The position numbers and the translations under genes were made by a program. Source: an uncultured Porphyromonadaceae bacterium (GTDB lineage Bacteria > Bacteroidota > Bacteroidia > Bacteroidales > UBA11471). Taken from it: 18,543 nt of DNA. The notes beneath the pieces were generated by a model. It saw nothing but the letters and a program-made list of their open reading frames with translations. It was not told where the DNA came from and ran no database searches. Shown piece by piece: positions 15,903 to 18,543 of the stretch. The stretch lies in the NCBI GenBank assembly GCA_900542765.1, contig UQOX01000036.1, forward strand, positions 1 through 18,543. The letters run 5' to 3'. Position 1 is the first letter of the stretch; each line of letters opens with the position of its first letter.

Positions 15903-16961
15903 ATGGCACAACAACTCCTTTTTACTCCCGATGTGGCCGCCACCCTCGATGAGGTGCTGGGTCGCTATGCCTACGACCGCCTATTTGTCCTCACCGACGA
16001 TAACACGCGACGCAGTTGCCTGCCCCTCCTTGCACGCAGTCGGGCGCTCGCGACAGCCGATTATATCGACATTCGCCCCGACGATACCCACAAGACGCTC
16101 GAATCGCTTGCCTCGGTGTGGCAGGCATTGAGCGACCGTCATGCCACCCGTCACTCGATGATGGTCAATCTCGGCGGCGGCATGGTCACCGACCTGGGCG
16201 GATTTGCCGCTGCCACGTTCAAGAGAGGAATACGCTATGTCAACATACCCACCACCTTGCTGGGAGCCGTCGATGCGGCGGTGGGCGGCAAAACGGGCAT
16301 CAACTTCAACGGCTTGAAAAACGAAATCGGCGCCTTTGCTCCGGCCGAAGCCGTGTTGGTGACCACCGCTTTTTTTGCCACGCTCTCGCGGGAACACCTC
16401 CTCTCGGGTTTTGCCGAGATGCTCAAACACGGCCTCATCAGTTCGCCCGAGGTGTATGAGCCCTTGTTCTCCCTCGACCTCACCCGTCCCGACACGCCCG
16501 AGATGCTCTCCCGTCTCGAAGAGTCGATAGGCGTGAAACAGCGGGTCGTGGCCGAAGACCCCTTTGAGAAGGGACTCCGCAAGTCGCTCAATCTGGGACA
16601 CACCGTCGGGCATGCCTTCGAGAGCCTTTCGCACCATCGCCATCGCCCGGTGCAGCACGGCTATGCCGTAGCCTGGGGGCTTGTGTGCGAATTGCTGCTT
16701 TCGCATCAACGGCTCGGCTTCCCGCTCGAAACGCTGCGCCGTTTCGCCTCGTATGTGCGGGAGAACTACGGGACCTTTGTCATTACTTGTGATGATTATG
16801 ATTATCTCTACGAGCGCATGACCCATGACAAGAAAAACGATGCCGATACCGTCAATTTCACGCTGCTCTCCGATGTGGGAGAGGTCGTTATCAACCAGAC
16901 GGCCACCCGCGAGGAAATCACCCTTTCACTCGACCTTTATCGCGACATGTTCGGAATTTAA
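15903..16961 (+). CDS. aroB: 3-dehydroquinate synthase
   Basis: AroB cyclises DAHP to 3-dehydroquinate, the second step of the shikimate pathway to aromatic amino acids, using NAD and a divalent metal. The 352-residue protein shows the NAD-binding segment NLGGGMVTDLGGF near residue 89, NIPTTLLGAVDAAVGGKTGIN near 114-134 (in two parts), and KNEIGAF. Metal ligands sit in the GFAEMLKHGLI, NLGHTVGHAFE and HGYAVAWGL segments. Length is typical. It is the second gene after the HAD hydrolase. No hairpin terminator is seen in the 50 nt after the stop, so transcripts might run on towards the tRNA. Confidence 0.96.
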   Translation: MAQQLLFTPDVAATLDEVLGRYAYDRLFVLTDDNTRRSCLPLLARSRALATADYIDIRPDDTHKTLESLASVWQALSDRHATRHSMMVNLGGGMVTDLGGFAAATFKRGIRYVNIPTTLLGAVDAAVGGKTGINFNGLKNEIGAFAPAEAVLVTTAFFATLSREHLLSGFAEMLKHGLISSPEVYEPLFSLDLTRPDTPEMLSRLEESIGVKQRVVAEDPFEKGLRKSLNLGHTVGHAFESLSHHRHRPVQHGYAVAWGLVCELLLSHQRLGFPLETLRRFASYVRENYGTFVITCDDYDYLYERMTHDKKNDADTVNFTLLSDVGEVVINQTATREEITLSLDLYRDMFGI

Positions 16962-17014
16962 TTTTCGTGATGCGGGTAAAGAACAAATTTTTCTGCAAAA
17001 AAACGGTTAATTTG

Positions 17015-17045
17015 TTTGCAGGTATAAATAAAAGCCTTACCTTTG
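17015..17045 (+). promoter_or_regulatory. Promoter for tRNA-Pro
   Basis: TTTG at 17015-17018 (part of a doubled TTTGTTTG), a 19-bp spacer and TACCTTTG at 17038-17045 give a complete Bacteroidota promoter, 14 nt before the tRNA. Confidence 0.8.
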
Positions 17046-17059
17046 CGCTCACAAACAAT

Positions 17060-17134
17060 CGGGGCGTAGCTCAGTCCGGTTAGAGTACACGTCTGGGGGG
17101 CGTGTGGTCGCTGGTTCGAATCCAGTCACCCCGA
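17060..17134 (+). tRNA. tRNA-Pro (anticodon GGG)
   Basis: The 75-nt gene folds as a cloverleaf. The acceptor is CGGGGCG against CACCCCG with discriminator A, then U8-A9, a D stem GCUC/GAGU, an anticodon stem CACGU/GCGUG, the loop CUGGGGG with anticodon GGG, and a T arm GCUGG-UUCGAAU-CCAGU. The C1-G72 start is usual for bacterial proline tRNAs. Acceptor position 6-67 is C-A rather than paired, and the last anticodon-stem pair is U-G. The 3' CCA is not encoded (the sequence continues CAC), as is usual in this phylum. It has its own promoter and terminator. Confidence 0.93.
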
Positions 17135-17137
17135 CAC

Positions 17138-17185
17138 AATACCTCGCAACTATCTGATAATCAGATAGTTGCGAGGTATTTGGTT
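17138..17185 (+). terminator. Terminator with a 43-bp perfect palindrome after tRNA-Pro
   Basis: Arms of 21 nt (17138-17158 and 17160-17180) pair without a mismatch around the single central base 17159; in RNA the loop would open to about 5 nt. The arm includes ACCTCGCAACTATCTGAT. A T-rich run follows from 17179. It starts 3 nt after the tRNA and probably ends its transcript. The stem is unusually long and perfect for such a site. Confidence 0.85.
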
Positions 17186-17471
17186 TTTCGGCCGGGACAA
17201 AAACGGGACGGCTTTTTCTCAATATTCGCTCTCTTTTTCAAAACTGAGCGTTAAAAAAAGGACGAGATGGCTCTGTATTGGACAGGCCGTATGTCGGGAA
17301 CAGGACGATTGCCTGTGCAACACGATTTTATCGAATTTTGCGGACTGCATCTTTCCTTTCGGGAAGACGCCCGTTTGTCGTCCGGGAATTTTCGATATTG
17401 CAGGCAACGTGTCCCATTCCCGGCTATGAATGAACGCATAGTGTCCGATGACCTGATAAATGATCGAGACG
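17186..17471. other. Gap between tRNA-Pro terminator and ung, no gene recognised
   Basis: About 290 bp without a supported gene. A possible open frame at 17267-17524 has no recognisable family and overlaps the ung start. The sequence GAATTTTG near 17334-17341 is one base off a -7 element and could belong to a ung promoter, but no matching -33 was found. Confidence 0.5.
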
Positions 17472-17510
17472 ATGGAAGTGAAAATAGAAGAGAGTTGGCG
17501 CTGTCGTTTG
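17472..17510 (+). pseudogene. Stranded first 13 codons of ung before an amber stop
   Basis: From the ATG at 17472 the frame reads MEVKIEESWRCRL and then meets TAG at 17511-17513. After it the same frame continues KEFDKPYFGH into the ung open frame. As I recall, intact Bacteroidales Ung proteins begin much like this (IEESW..-L-Q-.EFDKPYF), so the stop sits where a glutamine codon is expected. One C-to-T change in CAG would produce it. Confidence 0.75.
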
Positions 17511-17543
17511 TAGAAGGAGTTTGATAAGCCCTATTTTGGGCAT

Positions 17544-18134
17544 TTGGTCTCTTTTTTGCACGAAGAATACGCTCATGCCCATGTCTTGCCCAAAGGCTCG
17601 CAGATATTCCACATGTTCAATGCCTGCCCGTTTGAGAAGGTGAAAATCGTCATCTTGGGGCAGGACCCGTATCCCACCCCCGGACAATATTACGGAGTCT
17701 GTTTCTCTGTACCCGATGGCGTGGCGGTACCCCCGTCATTGGCCAATATCTTCCAGGAAATCCATCGAGATGTGGGCACGCCCGTTCCTGTCTCGGGAAA
17801 TCTCGACCGCTGGGTCGAACAGGGTGTTTTTTCGTTGAATTCGATTCTTACGGTGCGGGCATATCAAAGCGGTTCGCACCGCAATCAAGGTTGGGAGCAG
17901 TTTGCCGATGCGGTGATTCGGCTGTTGAGTGAAGAGCGGGAAAACTTGGTGTTTATGTTGTGGGGGAGTTATGCCCGCGAAAAAGCACCACTGATTGACG
18001 CGCGCAAACATTTGATTCTCACGGCCGCACACCCTTCACCGCGTTCGGCCGACAAAGGCTTTTTCGGTTGCAGGCATTTCAGCCGGGCAAATGCATACCT
18101 CCGGGAGAACGGTCTTTCCGAAATCGTGTGGTGA
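17544..18134 (+). CDS. ung: Uracil-DNA glycosylase, family 1, N-terminus cut by a stop codon
   Basis: Ung removes uracil from DNA as the first step of base-excision repair. The open frame codes for 196 residues and holds the whole catalytic core: VILGQDPYPTPGQYYG with the water-activating Asp, VPPSLANIF, GVFSLNSILTV, the uracil-binding region FMLWGSYAREK, and the leucine-loop segment AAHPSPRSA with the catalytic His. The natural start at 17472 is separated from it by an in-frame TAG at 17511, so about 24 residues, including the conserved PYF segment, are lost if translation restarts here. The start given is a TTG, the first possible start after the stop, and no ATG is available before the core. 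AAGGAG at 17514-17519 is ribosome-site-like but 24 nt away. The product may therefore be weak or absent. Confidence 0.8.
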   Translation: MVSFLHEEYAHAHVLPKGSQIFHMFNACPFEKVKIVILGQDPYPTPGQYYGVCFSVPDGVAVPPSLANIFQEIHRDVGTPVPVSGNLDRWVEQGVFSLNSILTVRAYQSGSHRNQGWEQFADAVIRLLSEERENLVFMLWGSYAREKAPLIDARKHLILTAAHPSPRSADKGFFGCRHFSRANAYLRENGLSEIVW

Positions 18135-18420
18135 CATCGTCGTTGGTAACACCTGATAAATCTCGATTCATTCTCATCGTTTCGATTGCACAAAGACGAC
18201 TTGTCGTGACGTCGCTCGCGGCATCACACCTCCGGCCTGCGGGGTGCGGACATCGTTTCAGCCCTGTTCATGACAGAAACACCATCTTCGATGGCATTCA
18301 TGGGAATCGCTCCGATAAACTTCCCGTCAAAACAAGCCCCTTTTGCAGGATAATTTACAAGTAAGGCTTTGGCATTATCGACAGAATCTATCGCCCTGTT
18401 ATTGATAGATTCACATAATA
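18135..18420. other. Gap after ung, no gene recognised
   Basis: About 290 bp hold no supported gene. On the - strand a frame over roughly 18235-18410 reads protein-like (for example NAKALLVNYPAKGACFDGK), but its only ATG upstream lies inside the tRNA fragment and beyond the terminator, so it cannot be an ordinary gene. It could be a decayed gene fragment. Confidence 0.5.
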
Positions 18421-18450
18421 AAAAAGACCCGATGAAGTTCGGGTCTTTTT
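18421..18450 (-). terminator. Hairpin terminator beside the tRNA 3' fragment
   Basis: Twelve perfectly paired bases per arm, AAAAAGACCCGA against TCGGGTCTTTTT, enclose the 6-nt loop TGAAGT. It has T runs in both directions. On the - strand it follows directly on the tRNA 3' end, as the terminator of a tRNA transcript would; in the + direction it could also stop ung read-through. Confidence 0.85.
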
Positions 18451-18451
18451 G

Positions 18452-18472
18452 TGGTGCCACCAGGAATCGAAC
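18452..18472 (-). other. 21-nt tRNA 3'-end fragment, probable integration (att) core
   Basis: Read on the - strand this is GTTCGATTCCTGGTGGCACC plus A: the T-loop, the 3' half of the T stem (CCTGG), the 3' half of an acceptor stem (TGGCACC) and the discriminator A. On the 5' side (above 18472) the sequence no longer pairs with the T stem and no tRNA body follows. The parent tRNA would begin GGTGCCA; I think it may be tRNA-Phe but cannot prove it. Such a fragment is typically left at one end of an element that integrated into a tRNA 3' end. Confidence 0.7.
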
Positions 18473-18543
18473 TATTGATTCAAGTGGCTGAATATCTTTG
18501 ATTTATCTTTCTGCAAGTAGCGTAATCTCCCGCTATTGCTCCA
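18473..18543. other. Probable end of an integrated element, continuing past the window
   Basis: This AT-richer stretch begins where tRNA similarity ends. It contains a small inverted repeat, TAGCG/CGCTA, near 18518-18536 and a TATCTTTG (18493-18500) that matches the -7 consensus but lacks a -33. No gene is visible. Confidence 0.4.

Noticed and set aside
17267..17524. An 85-codon + strand frame before ung
   Set aside because: No family resemblance, overlaps the ung start in another frame, and lacks a convincing promoter.
18224..18460. A 78-codon - strand frame at the right end
   Set aside because: Its ATG lies in the tRNA fragment and the frame crosses a strong terminator. Part of it reads protein-like, so it was noted as a possible decayed fragment but not called.
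1..18543. CRISPR arrays, insertion sequences or phage genes
   Set aside because: No regularly spaced repeats, transposase motifs or phage structural genes were seen on either strand; the only mobile-element hint is the tRNA fragment at the right end.

Overview
The window looks like chromosomal DNA from a fairly GC-rich member of the Bacteroidales (Bacteroidota). Three things point there. Promoters of the Bacteroidota type (-33 TTTG, about 20 bp, -7 TAnnTTTG) lie before several genes. Several proteins are of Bacteroidales type: a long signal peptidase I, a DUF4254 protein, a WbqC-like protein and a GT90 remnant. The gene neighbourhoods dapB-lepB-wbqC, acpP-fabF-rnc and ruvB-flippase are also typical. 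A Barnesiella-like genus would fit the base composition, but that is only a guess.

Layout. (1) 25-2907, + strand: dapB (lysine/diaminopimelate synthesis), lepB (signal peptidase I) and a WbqC-like gene, behind one clear promoter and ending at a strong hairpin shared with the next unit. (2) 2968-5296, - strand: acpP-fabF-rnc, carrier protein and condensing enzyme of fatty-acid synthesis plus RNase III. (3) 5523-6922, - strand: pdxB (vitamin B6 synthesis) and a small acyl-carrier-like protein that lacks the phosphopantetheine serine. (4) 7089-9955, + strand: an LPS/cell-surface glycan cluster of DUF4254 protein, a GT90 glycosyltransferase reduced to its two ends, a GT9 heptosyltransferase-like protein and an LPS-core kinase-like protein; it runs on into ruvB and a polysaccharide flippase (to 12531). 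(5) 12535-15006, - strand: priA, convergent with the flippase gene. (6) 15164-16961, + strand: a HAD-family phosphatase/mutase and aroB. (7) 17015-17185: tRNA-Pro(GGG) with a textbook promoter and a long perfect terminator palindrome. (8) 17472-18134: ung, with an in-frame amber stop at codon 14. (9) 18135-18543: no clear gene; a terminator next to the last 21 nt of a tRNA gene on the - strand, which looks like the attachment-site scar of an element lying beyond the right edge.

Most of the window is housekeeping. The items worth a second look are local: the serine-less carrier protein, the internally deleted GT90 gene in the LPS cluster, the nonsense codon in ung, the long palindrome after tRNA-Pro, and the probable island boundary at the right end. 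I found no CRISPR array, insertion sequence, phage gene or complete undescribed system.
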